DNA of 54,525 nt from Candidatus Limiplasma stercoravium (GCA_018715175.1 DVME01000083.1:1-54525); one strand, 5' to 3'; counted from the stretch's first letter, positions 17,996 to 26,351 are shown. Translations and numbers: made by a program. The notes: a model not told the origin generated them from the letters alone.

Positions 17996-18511
17996 TCAGA
18001 GTTTGTTAAAGGGATACTCCACGCCGTGGGTATCCACGCGGATGGAGGCGATCACCTGCGGGGTCAAAGGCCGGTCGCGCCCGTCGGTGCGCTGGCCCAC
18101 GATGCCTTCCGCCACGTCCATGCCGGAAAGCACTTTGCCAAAGGCGGCGTATGCGCCGTCCAGGTGCGGGCTGTCGCTGGTCATAATGAAAAACTGCGAT
18201 CCCGCGCTGTCCTTCACCATGCTGCGGGCCATGCTGAGCACGCCGTAGGTATGCTTGAGGGGATTGGCCACGCCGTTTTGCGCAAATTCGCCTTTGATGC
18301 GGTAGCCGGGACCGCCCATGCCCGTGCCCTGGGGACAGCCGCCCTGGATCATGAACCCGGGGATGCAGCGGTGAAAGATCAAGCCGTCGTAAAAGCCGCC
18401 GTTGGCCAGGGCGATAAAGTTGCCCACGCTTTGGGGCGCAATGTCGGGATACAGCTCGCCAGTCATCTGACCGCCGCTTTTCATGGTGATGGTAAAGGTC
18501 GGGTTGTTCAT
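17996..18511 (-). CDS. cyclophilin-type peptidyl-prolyl isomerase
   Basis: 171 residues with a complete cyclophilin core: [18 protein letters not shown] (catalytic Arg in FHR), [36 protein letters not shown] and [12 protein letters not shown]. There is no signal peptide, so it is a cytoplasmic PpiB-like isomerase that speeds proline cis-trans isomerisation in folding proteins. AAGGG precedes the ATG. It is second in the run that begins with ispE. Confidence 0.95.
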   Translation of the reverse strand: MNNPTFTITMKSGGQMTGELYPDIAPQSVGNFIALANGGFYDGLIFHRCIPGFMIQGGCPQGTGMGGPGYRIKGEFAQNGVANPLKHTYGVLSMARSMVKDSAGSQFFIMTSDSPHLDGAYAAFGKVLSGMDVAEGIVGQRTDGRDRPLTPQVIASIRVDTHGVEYPFNKL

Positions 18512-18574
18512 GCGCAGCCCTTCTTTCTTTGTTCATTTCGATGGACGCAAAGGCGCAAATCCATACATTTTACA

Positions 18575-19474
18575 TTATAACCCCTTTGAAAAGGGATTGC
18601 AAGGGAGCGTGCGCGCAAGCACGGCGGGCCAAGGCAAGGCGGCCTGGGCGCGAAGGGCGAGGGCGCGGCTTTCAAAAACGCCGAAAACCGCCGAACCGCT
18701 TCCCGTCATCATGGCGCGCACGGCTCCTTCGCGCTCCAGCGCGCCGACGGCCTCGGAAATGGCGGGACGGGCGCGGCGGCTGACGGGCTCGAGCACGTTG
18801 CCCATGGCGCGGCCCAGCGAGAGCAGATCGCCCGTAAGCAGCGCGGCTTGGGCCGCGTCGTTGTCCGGGCGTAAACCCAAGGGCCCGCCGGCATCATAAG
18901 CCGCAAACACCTCCGCCGTGCTCAGCCCCGCGCAGGGCTGCGTTATCACCAGCCAAATCTCCGGCGCGGGCGAAAGCGAAATCATCCGTTCGCCAATGCC
19001 GCTGACCCGCGCCAGGCCACCCGTGAGCAGGAAAGGCACGTCCGCGCCCAGGCGCAGGCCTATGTCCAGCAGGGCTTCGCGGCTGAGGCCGAGCTTCCAC
19101 AGGGCGTTGAGCCCCACCAGCGCCGCCGCCGCATCCGCGCTTCCGCCGCCCAAACCCGCGCCGGAGGGAATGCGCTTTGTCAGCTGCATGCGCGCGCCCA
19201 GGCGTTTTCCCGTGTGGGCAAGCAGGGCTTGCGCCGCGCGATAAACCAGGTTGCGCTCGTCAAAGCGCACGGGCTGGGACGCCATGGCTTCGCCTTGACC
19301 GGCAGCGCTTTGCGCGCTGCCCTCCAGCGTTAGCTCGTCCGCTTCCCAAAGGCACAGCGTGTCGCACAGATCCACGCTTTGCATCAGCATCTCCAGCAGG
19401 TGATAGCCGTCGGGCCGCACGCCAAGAATGTCCAGCGTCCAGTTGATCTTTGCCGGCGCTTGTAGGCAAAGCAT
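18575..19474 (-). CDS. ispE: 4-diphosphocytidyl-2-C-methyl-D-erythritol kinase
   Basis: 299 residues. A GHMP kinase with APAKINWTLDILGVRPDGYH at the N-terminus, the ATP loop IPSGAGLGGGSADAAAAL, and the C-terminal MMTGSGSAVFGVF motif. It phosphorylates CDP-methylerythritol in the MEP isoprenoid pathway, the same pathway as the IspH domain 13 kb away. The ATG at 19474 is the natural start; the frame stays open upstream but has no family similarity there. First gene of a minus-strand run extending to the MFS gene at 9.2 kb. Confidence 0.95.
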   Translation of the reverse strand: MLCLQAPAKINWTLDILGVRPDGYHLLEMLMQSVDLCDTLCLWEADELTLEGSAQSAAGQGEAMASQPVRFDERNLVYRAAQALLAHTGKRLGARMQLTKRIPSGAGLGGGSADAAAALVGLNALWKLGLSREALLDIGLRLGADVPFLLTGGLARVSGIGERMISLSPAPEIWLVITQPCAGLSTAEVFAAYDAGGPLGLRPDNDAAQAALLTGDLLSLGRAMGNVLEPVSRRARPAISEAVGALEREGAVRAMMTGSGSAVFGVFESRALALRAQAALPWPAVLARTLPCNPFSKGL

Positions 19475-19491
19475 TGCAACCCACCCTTTCA

Positions 19492-19535
19492 ATATGGTAT
19501 AGTAGTGCCAGTATAGCAGGTTTTGGACAAACCTG
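19492..19535. promoter_or_regulatory. divergent promoter region with small hairpin
   Basis: The 81 bases between ispE (minus) and the DUF1934 gene (plus) hold a possible minus promoter (TTACAG, 17 bases, TATACT) and a possible plus promoter (TTCAAT, 18 bases, TATAGC). An inverted repeat CAGGTTT-N5-AAACCTG lies at 19517-19535. None of these is strong. Confidence 0.35.
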
Positions 19536-19555
19536 TAAGGGGGCGCGAGCATTTC

Positions 19556-19990
19556 ATGCAGACCATACCTGTGATTCTGTCCATCCGCGCCAACGCCTAC
19601 AGGGACAGCGGTTCGGAAGAACCGATGATGATGCTGACCTCCGGCGAGCTTTCGCTGGAAAAGAACCGGGCGGTATTGACCTACCAGGAAACCCTGGACG
19701 AAAGCCTCCCGCCTCAGCCCGTGGTGCTTATCGCCCAGGATGATGGCATCACGGTGCTGCGCGGCGGCGCTTATGAAACGACCCTGGTGTTTCGCAAGGG
19801 CTTCCGTTACGAGGGCGTTTATCATACGCCATACGGGGATATGGATTTGGCCGTATATTGCACGCGCCTGCGCTATGAGCTGGGGCCCGACGGGGGCGAC
19901 GTGGCGCTTGGCTATCAGATGGACCTCAACGGACAGTTCGCCGCTATGCATGAGATGGAACTGCGCTTGGTGCGCAAAGGCGATGATTGA
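19556..19990 (+). CDS. DUF1934 (YwiB-like) beta-barrel protein
   Basis: 144 residues from the ATG at 19556. The pattern (PVILSIRANAY, ...GELSLEKNRAVLTYQETLDE, TTLVFRKGFRYEGVYHTPYGDMDLAVYCTRLRYEL, GYQMDLNGQFAAMHEMELRL) matches DUF1934, a small lipocalin-like barrel typified by B. subtilis YwiB. The function is unknown. The stop codon overlaps the start of the next gene by 8 bases, so the two are translationally coupled. Confidence 0.8.
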   Translation: MQTIPVILSIRANAYRDSGSEEPMMMLTSGELSLEKNRAVLTYQETLDESLPPQPVVLIAQDDGITVLRGGAYETTLVFRKGFRYEGVYHTPYGDMDLAVYCTRLRYELGPDGGDVALGYQMDLNGQFAAMHEMELRLVRKGDD

Positions 19991-20510
19991 TCTTTGCGCG
20001 GCGCAGGCGCGGCTGTGGCTTGAGCTCAAGGCCGTTTGCGGCGGCGGATGCTTTCTGCGCGTCTGCCGGGACGACGGCGCGCTGTGGGTCAGCGACGCGC
20101 CCCGCCTTGCGATAACGCCGCAGGCACCGCCTGCGTTGACGGCGCTGGGCGTCGCATGCGTCCTGGACGGGCGCAGCCGCTTGTGGCGGCTGGACTTCAC
20201 CCCCGAGCGCTGGGACAGCGAGACGGCCGGCCTGCCGCTGGTTCCTCCGCCGCTTCCCGCTTGCGATGCTGTGCACGGCGCCTATGCGCTGTGCCGCGTG
20301 CTGCTGGCCCATCCATGCGAGCTGAGCGCGCAGCCGCTGGGCCCGCTGCGGCGCGTGCTCAAGGCGGGGCCGCAGGGCATGGAGGATGTCGCGCGCCTGC
20401 TGCGCGAGGAAACGGCGCTGCGCTTGCGCCAGGGACGGCCTGTGGCGCATGCGGCCGGCCGGGTGCTGGCCGCATGGCTCCAAGAAATCGAAAGGACGGA
20501 TGAAGTATGA
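19983..20510 (+). CDS. hypothetical protein
   Basis: 175 residues. The start overlaps the DUF1934 gene and its TGA shares bases with the ATG of the next gene. I do not recognise a family. It is rich in Leu, Ala, Arg and Cys; the N-terminus reads MIDLCAAQARLWLELKAVCG. It has a beta-strand-like first half and a helical C-terminal part (AGPQGMEDVARLLREETALR, HAAGRVLAAWLQEIERTDEV). No signal peptide or membrane segment. Gene overlap on both sides argues that it is real and works with its neighbours. Confidence 0.72.
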   Translation: MIDLCAAQARLWLELKAVCGGGCFLRVCRDDGALWVSDAPRLAITPQAPPALTALGVACVLDGRSRLWRLDFTPERWDSETAGLPLVPPPLPACDAVHGAYALCRVLLAHPCELSAQPLGPLRRVLKAGPQGMEDVARLLREETALRLRQGRPVAHAAGRVLAAWLQEIERTDEV

Positions 20511-21151
20511 TTCTTACCTACCTTGGCCATTCCTTTTTTACGCTTTCGCTGGAAAACGGCGCGGTCATCGCCATGGATCCCTACGGCGAGTTTTACGGCT
20601 ATCCGCGGCGGCTGGTACAGGCGGACGCCTGCCTGATCAGCCACCATCATCACGACCACGACGGCGTCGAATGCGTCGCGCCGGAAGCGCAACGGGTGGA
20701 TCAGGCCGGCGAACACGACATCGGCCACGGCGCGAAGGTCACAGGCGTGGCTACTTGGCACGACGCGCAGGGCGGGGCGCAGCGCGGCCCCAACGTGTTT
20801 TTCATCGTCGAGGCGGAGGGCCTTCGCATAGGGCACGCGGGCGATCTGGGCCATGTGCCCACGGCGGAGCAGGCGCGGCGCATCGGCAAGCTGGACGTGT
20901 TGCTTTTGCCCGTGGGCGGCTACTACACCATCGACGCGGCCACGGCCGAGGAGGTTCGCCGCCTTTTGCGTCCGACGGTTACTGTGCCCATGCATTACCG
21001 TACGGCCTTTGATCCTCAGATGCCCATCGCCGGCCTGGAGGCGTACCTCTCCCTTGCCGGGGCGCAGGATACCCAACTGCCGTTTTTGCGCCTTGCGCAA
21101 GGCGACGTCTGCGAACGCCCGTCGGTGGTTACCCTGGCCATTGAGGGTTGA
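20507..21151 (+). CDS. MBL-fold metallo-hydrolase (UlaG/YfiN-like)
   Basis: 214 residues. MILTYLGHSFFTLSLENGAV starts the fold; the metal motif SHHHHDHDGVE fits HxHxDH of metallo-beta-lactamase enzymes. Additional ligands are probably GHAGDLGH and the MHYRTAFDP histidine. Such small 'beta-lactamase superfamily II' proteins act on varied substrates, so none can be named. The ATG overlaps the stop of the previous gene (ATGA), and the stop overlaps the -35 element of the next promoter. Confidence 0.88.
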   Translation: MILTYLGHSFFTLSLENGAVIAMDPYGEFYGYPRRLVQADACLISHHHHDHDGVECVAPEAQRVDQAGEHDIGHGAKVTGVATWHDAQGGAQRGPNVFFIVEAEGLRIGHAGDLGHVPTAEQARRIGKLDVLLLPVGGYYTIDAATAEEVRRLLRPTVTVPMHYRTAFDPQMPIAGLEAYLSLAGAQDTQLPFLRLAQGDVCERPSVVTLAIEG

Positions 21152-21176
21152 CAGCCGGTCCCCGTGTTTGTACAAT
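21148..21176 (+). promoter_or_regulatory. sigma-A promoter of pyrG
   Basis: TTGACA (21148-21153) overlaps the stop codon of the upstream gene; TACAAT (21171-21176) follows after 17 bases. Confidence 0.8.
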
Positions 21177-21211
21177 CATGGGGCGACTACGCAAAAGGAG
21201 CCGATGCCGTT

Positions 21212-22801
21212 ATGAAATACGTATTCATCACCGGCGGTGTCACCTCGTCTCTGGGCAAGGGCGTTACCGCTGCGTCCCTGGGCTGCCTGCTCAAGGCGCG
21301 GGGCTATCGGGTGGGCATGCAAAAGCTGGATTTGTACTACAACGCCGAGCCGGGCTTCCTCAGCCCTCTGGAGCATGGCGAGTCCTTCGTCACGGAGGAC
21401 GGGCACGCCGTGGATTTGGATTTGGGCAATTTTGAGCGCTTGGTGGATGTAACCCTGGCGGGCGAAAGCTGCTGCACCACCGGCAAGATTCACCGTCAGA
21501 TTCTGGAGCGCGAGCTGCGCGGAGAATACCGCGGCTGCACCATCCAGGCCATCCCGCACGTGACCAACGAGATCAAGCGCCATATCCGCGACGTGGCCGA
21601 GCGCTCGGGCGCGGACATCAGCATTGTGGAAATCGGCGGCACGGTGGGGGACATGGAGGCGTCGGTCTACTTGGAGGCCATCCGGCAAATGCGCCTGGAG
21701 TGCGACCATCCCAGCGACTGCTGCTACCTGCACCTCACCCTCATGCCCTACATCGCCACCGCCGGCGAACTCAAAACCAAGCCCACGCAAAACAGCGTCA
21801 AGTCCCTGCGCTCGGTGGGAATCCAGCCCGATGTCATCATCTGCCGCACGGAAGTGCCCATGTCCGGCGACGCCAAGGACAAGATCGCCCTGTTTTGCAA
21901 CGTCAAAACCAGCAACGTTATCCAGGACATGGACGTGGGAACGCTTTACGACCTGCCCTTGGTTTTTGAAAAGGAAGGGCTGGCCCGCGTGGTGCTTTCG
22001 GAGCTGCGCCTGACGGACTGCGCGCCGGATTTGGAAGCCTGGAAAGCGTTTGTCAAAAGCGCGCGCGAGGCGCAAACGCCGCTGCGCGTGGCGCTGGTGA
22101 GCAAGTATACCGCGGCGGCCGACGCGCACCTGTCCGTGTGCGAGGCCATCCGCCATGCCGCCATCCATTGCGGCGCGCAGGCAACCATCGTCACGGTGGA
22201 CGCCGAGGATCCGGCCTTGGAGGAAGCCCTCAAGCGCTGCGATGCGGTCGTCGCGCCCGGCGGCTTTGGCGACCGTGGCGCCGAGGGCATCATGGCGGCC
22301 GCGCGTTACGCCCGCTTGAGCGGGACGCCCTTTTTGGGCATCGGGTTTGGCATGCAGCTGGCCGTAGCCGAAGCCGCGCGCGGGCTTTTGGGCCTGAGCG
22401 ACGCCAACAGCGCCGAGGTGGATCCCGGCGCGGCGCACGCCGTGGTGCGCGTGCCGGAAAACCGCGTCTGCCAAAACGACAGCCGCCAGGCCACCCGCAT
22501 GGGGCAAAGCGGCGTCAAACTCCTGGATACGCCTTTGCGCGGCGTTTACGGCGCCGAGGAGGTCATGGAACGGCATTCCAACCGCTACGAGGTGGATCCC
22601 CGCTATGTGAGCGCCTTGGAGGAAAAGGGTTTGCGCTTGGCGGGCACCAGCTTGGACGCCGGATATCCCGAGGCGTTCGTACTGGAGGGACACCCCTTTT
22701 ATGCGGCGGTGATCTACCACCCCGAATACGTCAGCAGGCCCGGCAAGCCGCATCCGCTGTTTCGGGCCTTGGTGCAAACCGCGCTATCCCGCGCGCGTTA
22801 A
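21212..22801 (+). CDS. pyrG: CTP synthase with substituted glutaminase nucleophile
   Basis: 529 residues. The synthase half is intact in outline: GGVTSSLGKGVTAASLG, HGESFVTEDG, VEIGGTVGDMEA, AGELKTKPTQNSVKSL, KIALFCNVKTS. The glutaminase half keeps GGFGDRGAEG, HSNRYEVD and YHPEY (His503, Glu505), but the nucleophile elbow usually read GICLGMQ is LGIGFGMQ: Gly378-Phe379 (GGG TTT, 22343-22348) where the catalytic cysteine belongs. Synthase changes include KLDLYYNAEPG for KLDPY-NVDPG. The enzyme should still bind UTP and ATP but probably needs free ammonia. AAGGAG precedes the ATG. It may be a paralogue; another pyrG could exist elsewhere. Confidence 0.93.
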   Translation: MKYVFITGGVTSSLGKGVTAASLGCLLKARGYRVGMQKLDLYYNAEPGFLSPLEHGESFVTEDGHAVDLDLGNFERLVDVTLAGESCCTTGKIHRQILERELRGEYRGCTIQAIPHVTNEIKRHIRDVAERSGADISIVEIGGTVGDMEASVYLEAIRQMRLECDHPSDCCYLHLTLMPYIATAGELKTKPTQNSVKSLRSVGIQPDVIICRTEVPMSGDAKDKIALFCNVKTSNVIQDMDVGTLYDLPLVFEKEGLARVVLSELRLTDCAPDLEAWKAFVKSAREAQTPLRVALVSKYTAAADAHLSVCEAIRHAAIHCGAQATIVTVDAEDPALEEALKRCDAVVAPGGFGDRGAEGIMAAARYARLSGTPFLGIGFGMQLAVAEAARGLLGLSDANSAEVDPGAAHAVVRVPENRVCQNDSRQATRMGQSGVKLLDTPLRGVYGAEEVMERHSNRYEVDPRYVSALEEKGLRLAGTSLDAGYPEAFVLEGHPFYAAVIYHPEYVSRPGKPHPLFRALVQTALSRAR

Positions 22802-23412
22802 GGGCTTTGCGCCTCATCCGTGCCGCGCCATGCCAGGGAGCCAGGCTCCCATGCGTGGCACGGCATTTTTTGTCGAAACAAGGCGAAGGGAACGGGCGGC
22901 GGCATGCGGTCGCGCCGGGGCGCCAGGTCTTTTTGCATCCAAACGGTGTCCAGCCATTGACCGTTTTTGTAGCCGCTTTTTTCAAAGCGCGCCAGAAACG
23001 AAAATCCCATCCGCTCGTGAAAGCGCAGGCTTTCGCCGTTGACGCCGCTGATGACGGCGTAGGCTACGCAATAGCCTTGCGCGCGCAGCATGGGCAAAAG
23101 CGATCCGTACAGCGCGCTGCCCACGCCGCAGCGCTTCGGGGCGCAAGGGGAAAGGTAGATGGTCAGCTCCACGCAATAGCGATAACCGCTTTGCGCGCGC
23201 ACAGGTTCGGCACAGGCAAAACCCATCAGCTCCCCGGATTCGTCCTGCGCCACCAGATAAGGATAGGATGCCAAAAGCCCGGCGATTTCCTCGGCGCGCT
23301 GGGCGTCGGTGCGGGGAAACTCGTTGAAAGTCGCCAACGAATGGCGGATGTAGTGGCTGAAAATGCGGTTGATCGCCTGCGCGTCCTCCACGCCGGCAAT
23401 GCGGATGAGCAT
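22798..23412 (-). CDS. GNAT acetyltransferase (phosphinothricin-type)
   Basis: 204 residues. The first about 165 form a GNAT fold like phosphinothricin/Pat acetyltransferases: MLIRIAGVEDAQAINRIFSH, the acetyl-CoA loop CGVGSALYGSLL (Q/R-x-x-G-x-G/A type), AVISGVNGESLRFHERMGF, and GYKNGQWLDTVWMQKDL. The last about 35 residues (from RRDRMPPPVPF) are an extra tail. Its coding DNA contains the pyrG terminator and its stop codon overlaps that of pyrG. AAAGGAGG precedes the ATG. Substrate unknown. Confidence 0.88.
   Translation of the reverse strand: MLIRIAGVEDAQAINRIFSHYIRHSLATFNEFPRTDAQRAEEIAGLLASYPYLVAQDESGELMGFACAEPVRAQSGYRYCVELTIYLSPCAPKRCGVGSALYGSLLPMLRAQGYCVAYAVISGVNGESLRFHERMGFSFLARFEKSGYKNGQWLDTVWMQKDLAPRRDRMPPPVPFALFRQKMPCHAWEPGSLAWRGTDEAQSP
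22818..22871 (+). terminator. pyrG terminator inside the convergent gene
   Basis: A long hairpin: outer stem CCGTGCC (22818-22824) with GGCACGG (22857-22863), inner stem GGGAGC (22836-22841) with GCTCCC (22845-22850), then six T (22866-22871). It lies within the 3' coding part of the acetyltransferase on the other strand. Confidence 0.75.
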
Positions 23413-23431
23413 GCGCTGTCCTCCTTTCCCC

Positions 23432-25180
23432 TCAGGATTGCGACAGGCGCTGAAGGGCCGCCATGTCCTGCGGGCTTAGGCCGATGATCAGGGTTTTGAA
23501 GTGGGTATAGGTCACGAATCCAGCGGGCGCGTTGGGCGCTTTTTTGACGTATTTGCGGCGCGTGTAATCCACCGCGAGCTGGGGATGCTGGCGGCCCTTG
23601 CTGAAATAGGCGGCCAGCTTGCCGGCCAAAAGCAGCGTCGCGTCGTCCGGCTCTTCCTCGGTACGGATGATGACGTGCGAGCCGGGAAGGTTCTGCGCAT
23701 GCAGCCAGGTCTCGTTGCCGCGCGCATGCAGGGTAAGCCGGTCGTTTTGCAGCGAATTCTTTCCGACTTCGATCATCACGCCGGTTTCGGAAACAAAGCG
23801 GTAGGGCTTGCCCTGGGCCGGTTTTTTGGCCTTGCGCCCTGAAGCGTCCGGGCGCAGGAAGCCGCTTTCGGTCAGCGCTTGGCGGATTTCGGATAGGTCG
23901 GCGTTGGTCTGGCACTTTTCCAGGTCGTCCAGCGCGCTTTCCAGGATCGTCAAATCACGCTCGATTCCCGTGAGTTGTTGGCGGGCGTACTGCTCCGCCA
24001 GGCGGGATTTGCGGTATTTCTTATAGTAGCTTTGCGCGTTTTGCGAAGGCGTGAGCATGGGCGAAAGGGGAATGACCACCTCCGGCGAGCCGGGCTCGTA
24101 GTCGTTTGGCAGCGTGACGCTGGCCGCGCCTTTGGGCAACTCGTAGAGGTGGGCGGTCAGCAGGTCTCCAAAGACGCGGTTTTGCACGGTGCGGTCGCTC
24201 TGGCGCAGGGTGTCAAGCATGATGGCCTTCTTTTTTTCGGTGCGTTCCAGGGCGCTTTTGATGTGCTTTTGCAGGCCGGCGCCGCGCTGCTGCATGCGCA
24301 GGCGCAAATCGCGGCCCAGGTAAAAGGCGTCCATGGCTTCGCTCAGGGACGGCATGGGTTTTTGCGGCGCGCCCTGATAGCTTGCATACGGAAACGCAAA
24401 GAAATCCAGCGCCTGGCCCGCGTCGTCGTAGAGCACTACGGGCGCGGCCATGGAAGGCGCTTGCGCGAAAAAACCCGCAAGCCGAGGCGCGAGGGCGTCC
24501 AGCGCAAGGGCGGAAAGAGGGACGTCGGGGTCGGCGCCCACTTGAAGACAGACCTCCCGGGCGCATACCGCCGCCATGCCCGAAACGCAGGTTGCCAGCG
24601 CCTTGGGGAGCGTCAGGGACGAAAGCGGCGCCAGGCGTTGCTCAATCGCCGAGGCGGTAAGCTCGTCCGGGGCGAGCTTGTCCGGCTGAGGCGGCAGGCG
24701 GTACACCCCGCCCGGCAGCACGGTGCGCACGCGGCTCATCTCGGCGTTGACATGACGGATGGCGTCAAGGATCGTGCCGCGCTCGTCCGTTAAAATCAAA
24801 TTGCTATGGCGGCCCATAAGTTCCAAAGTCAGCGTTTTCTGAACCGGGTCGCCCATTTCGTCCAAGCAGTCGAACACCAGCGTCAAAATGCGGTCTCCCG
24901 CGATTTGTCGGATATCGCTGATCCGCGCGCCGCCCAGGTGCTTGCGCATGAGCATGCAAAACATGGGCGGTTCGGCCGGGTTTTCATAGGTCTGTCGGGT
25001 CAGCTGGGCGCGAGCCTGGCTGGGATTGGCGCTCAGGAGCAGCCGATGGGTGGCCGTGGCGCGCACGGTCAGCACCACGGCGTCGCGTTCGGGCTGCGCC
25101 AGCCGGTCCACGCGGCCGCCCACGAGCTGCCGGCGCAGTTCGCGCTCCAGAAACGAAAGGGTAAAACCATCCATGGGCAT
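23432..25180 (-). CDS. rqcH: RqcH / Rqc2 homologue (NFACT protein)
   Basis: 582 residues. N-terminus MDGFTLSFLERELRRQLVGGRVDRLAQ is the NFACT-N signature, with the functional Asp-Arg pair in AGDRILTLVF. A coiled-coil middle (about 270-440) is followed by an NFACT-R segment (FVSETGVMIEVGKNSLQND, NETWLHAQNLPGSHVII, VDYTRRKYVKKAPNAPAG). RqcH recruits tRNA-Ala to stalled large subunits and adds alanine tails. Older annotations call it fibronectin-binding protein. Start 25180 has GGAGG at 9 bases. With mutS2 and hflX it makes a third ribosome-rescue-related gene in the window. Confidence 0.93.
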   Translation of the reverse strand: MPMDGFTLSFLERELRRQLVGGRVDRLAQPERDAVVLTVRATATHRLLLSANPSQARAQLTRQTYENPAEPPMFCMLMRKHLGGARISDIRQIAGDRILTLVFDCLDEMGDPVQKTLTLELMGRHSNLILTDERGTILDAIRHVNAEMSRVRTVLPGGVYRLPPQPDKLAPDELTASAIEQRLAPLSSLTLPKALATCVSGMAAVCAREVCLQVGADPDVPLSALALDALAPRLAGFFAQAPSMAAPVVLYDDAGQALDFFAFPYASYQGAPQKPMPSLSEAMDAFYLGRDLRLRMQQRGAGLQKHIKSALERTEKKKAIMLDTLRQSDRTVQNRVFGDLLTAHLYELPKGAASVTLPNDYEPGSPEVVIPLSPMLTPSQNAQSYYKKYRKSRLAEQYARQQLTGIERDLTILESALDDLEKCQTNADLSEIRQALTESGFLRPDASGRKAKKPAQGKPYRFVSETGVMIEVGKNSLQNDRLTLHARGNETWLHAQNLPGSHVIIRTEEEPDDATLLLAGKLAAYFSKGRQHPQLAVDYTRRKYVKKAPNAPAGFVTYTHFKTLIIGLSPQDMAALQRLSQS

Positions 25181-25229
25181 GGCGTGCATCCTCCCCAACA
25201 GGCGTGTGGCCGCGCATGCGGCTTTAGGC

Positions 25230-25258
25230 ATCATAGCATATCGCGAAAAAAAGCGCAA
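25230..25258 (-). promoter_or_regulatory. promoter of rqcH
   Basis: On the minus strand TTGCGC (25258-25253), 17 bases, TATGAT (25235-25230), about 50 bases before the start codon. Confidence 0.55.
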
Positions 25259-25325
25259 CGCAGTCATGTATGCGCCCGGCGGGACATAGAGTGTGAGTGC
25301 AATCGACTGCGGAGGAGTGGATAGA

Positions 25326-26348
25326 ATGAAAATCAAACGGGCCGATATCGAGCGCATCCTTATATTGTGCGCGGCCGCGCTGGTGGTGGTGCTGGCGCTG
25401 CGCGGAGGCGATCAGACCACCTCGCAGGTGCTGGTCAACCAAACGGAAATCCCCATTGAGCAAACCGTGGCCGATCCGCTTGTGGAGACCGTCTCCACCG
25501 TGGTCTTTTATCAGGATGGCGACGGCTATCTCGTGCCTGTGACGCGCCAGGTGGAAAAAACCGAGGGCATCGCCAAGGCGACCCTGGGCCTGATGGTCAA
25601 AAGCGCGGAGAACGACATGCAGGCGGCGCGGCTGGGCTTGCGCACGGTGATCCCGGAGGGCACCACCTTTGACATCGACATTGCCAACGGCCGCGCCAAC
25701 GTCAACGTCAGCAAGGAGGCGCTGTCCTGCACGTCAGCGGCGGAGGAAGCGCTCATGGTGGACGCCATCACCAATACGCTCGCCTGCTTTTCCACCGTGG
25801 AGGAAGTGACCCTGGAGTTCGACGGCCAAAAGCGCAGCCGTCTGACCTACGGAACCGATGTCAGCGGCGTCTTTGCCGGCGGAAACCTGAACCTGGAAAG
25901 CGTCGCAACCTTTGAGGAAGACGCCGGGCTGGTGCAGCTGTATTTCCCGTCGCAAACGGGACGTCTGCTGGTGCCGGTAACGCGCGCGGTGTTCAGCACC
26001 GCCGATGTCAGCACCGCCGTGCTGGAGCTGGCCAAGGGCCCCAAGGACGACAGCGGCCTGGAACGCGCTCTGCCTGAGGATTGCGGCGTGAAATCCGTGA
26101 CCCTTAAAGACGGCGTCGTGACCGTGAATTTTTCCAAGGAATTCAAGGCCGCCCTGGACGGCGAGGACGGCGGGCGGCAGGCTGTGCGCGCGATTCTCTT
26201 TACCTGTTCGCAGTTCCCGGGGGTCAAAAAGGTGGAGGTGCAGGTCGAGGGCGAAAAAATCGACTTCGCGCCGGAAACCCAGTCCACCTTCATCAACGCC
26301 GAAGAAGAGGTTTTGGCGCAGTATCCGGGCGTTGTGGAGCTGGACTGA
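25326..26348 (+). CDS. membrane-anchored protein with two GerMN domains
   Basis: 340 residues. A hydrophobic N-terminal segment (ILILCAAALVVVLAL, about 11-27) should anchor it or act as a signal peptide; there is no lipobox. Two GerMN repeats follow: about 55-170 (VVFYQDGDGYLVPVTRQV ... TVEEVTLEFDG) and about 185-320 (VQLYFPSQTGRLLVPVTRAV ... PGVKKVEVQVEG). GerMN domains occur in GerM, needed for the SpoIIIA-SpoIIQ channel in B. subtilis sporulation, and in envelope lipoproteins such as LpqB. RBS AGGAG at 8 bases. The next promoter begins 4 bases after its stop. Confidence 0.85.
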   Translation: MKIKRADIERILILCAAALVVVLALRGGDQTTSQVLVNQTEIPIEQTVADPLVETVSTVVFYQDGDGYLVPVTRQVEKTEGIAKATLGLMVKSAENDMQAARLGLRTVIPEGTTFDIDIANGRANVNVSKEALSCTSAAEEALMVDAITNTLACFSTVEEVTLEFDGQKRSRLTYGTDVSGVFAGGNLNLESVATFEEDAGLVQLYFPSQTGRLLVPVTRAVFSTADVSTAVLELAKGPKDDSGLERALPEDCGVKSVTLKDGVVTVNFSKEFKAALDGEDGGRQAVRAILFTCSQFPGVKKVEVQVEGEKIDFAPETQSTFINAEEEVLAQYPGVVELD

Positions 26349-26351
26349 CCC

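Noticed and set aside
19475-20200. In-frame upstream extension of ispE on the minus strand
   Set aside because: The extension runs through the promoter region and antisense to two genes; the family N-terminus begins at 19474.
21176-22777. 533-codon open frame opposite pyrG
   Set aside because: Mirror of the CTP synthase gene with no recognisable domain.
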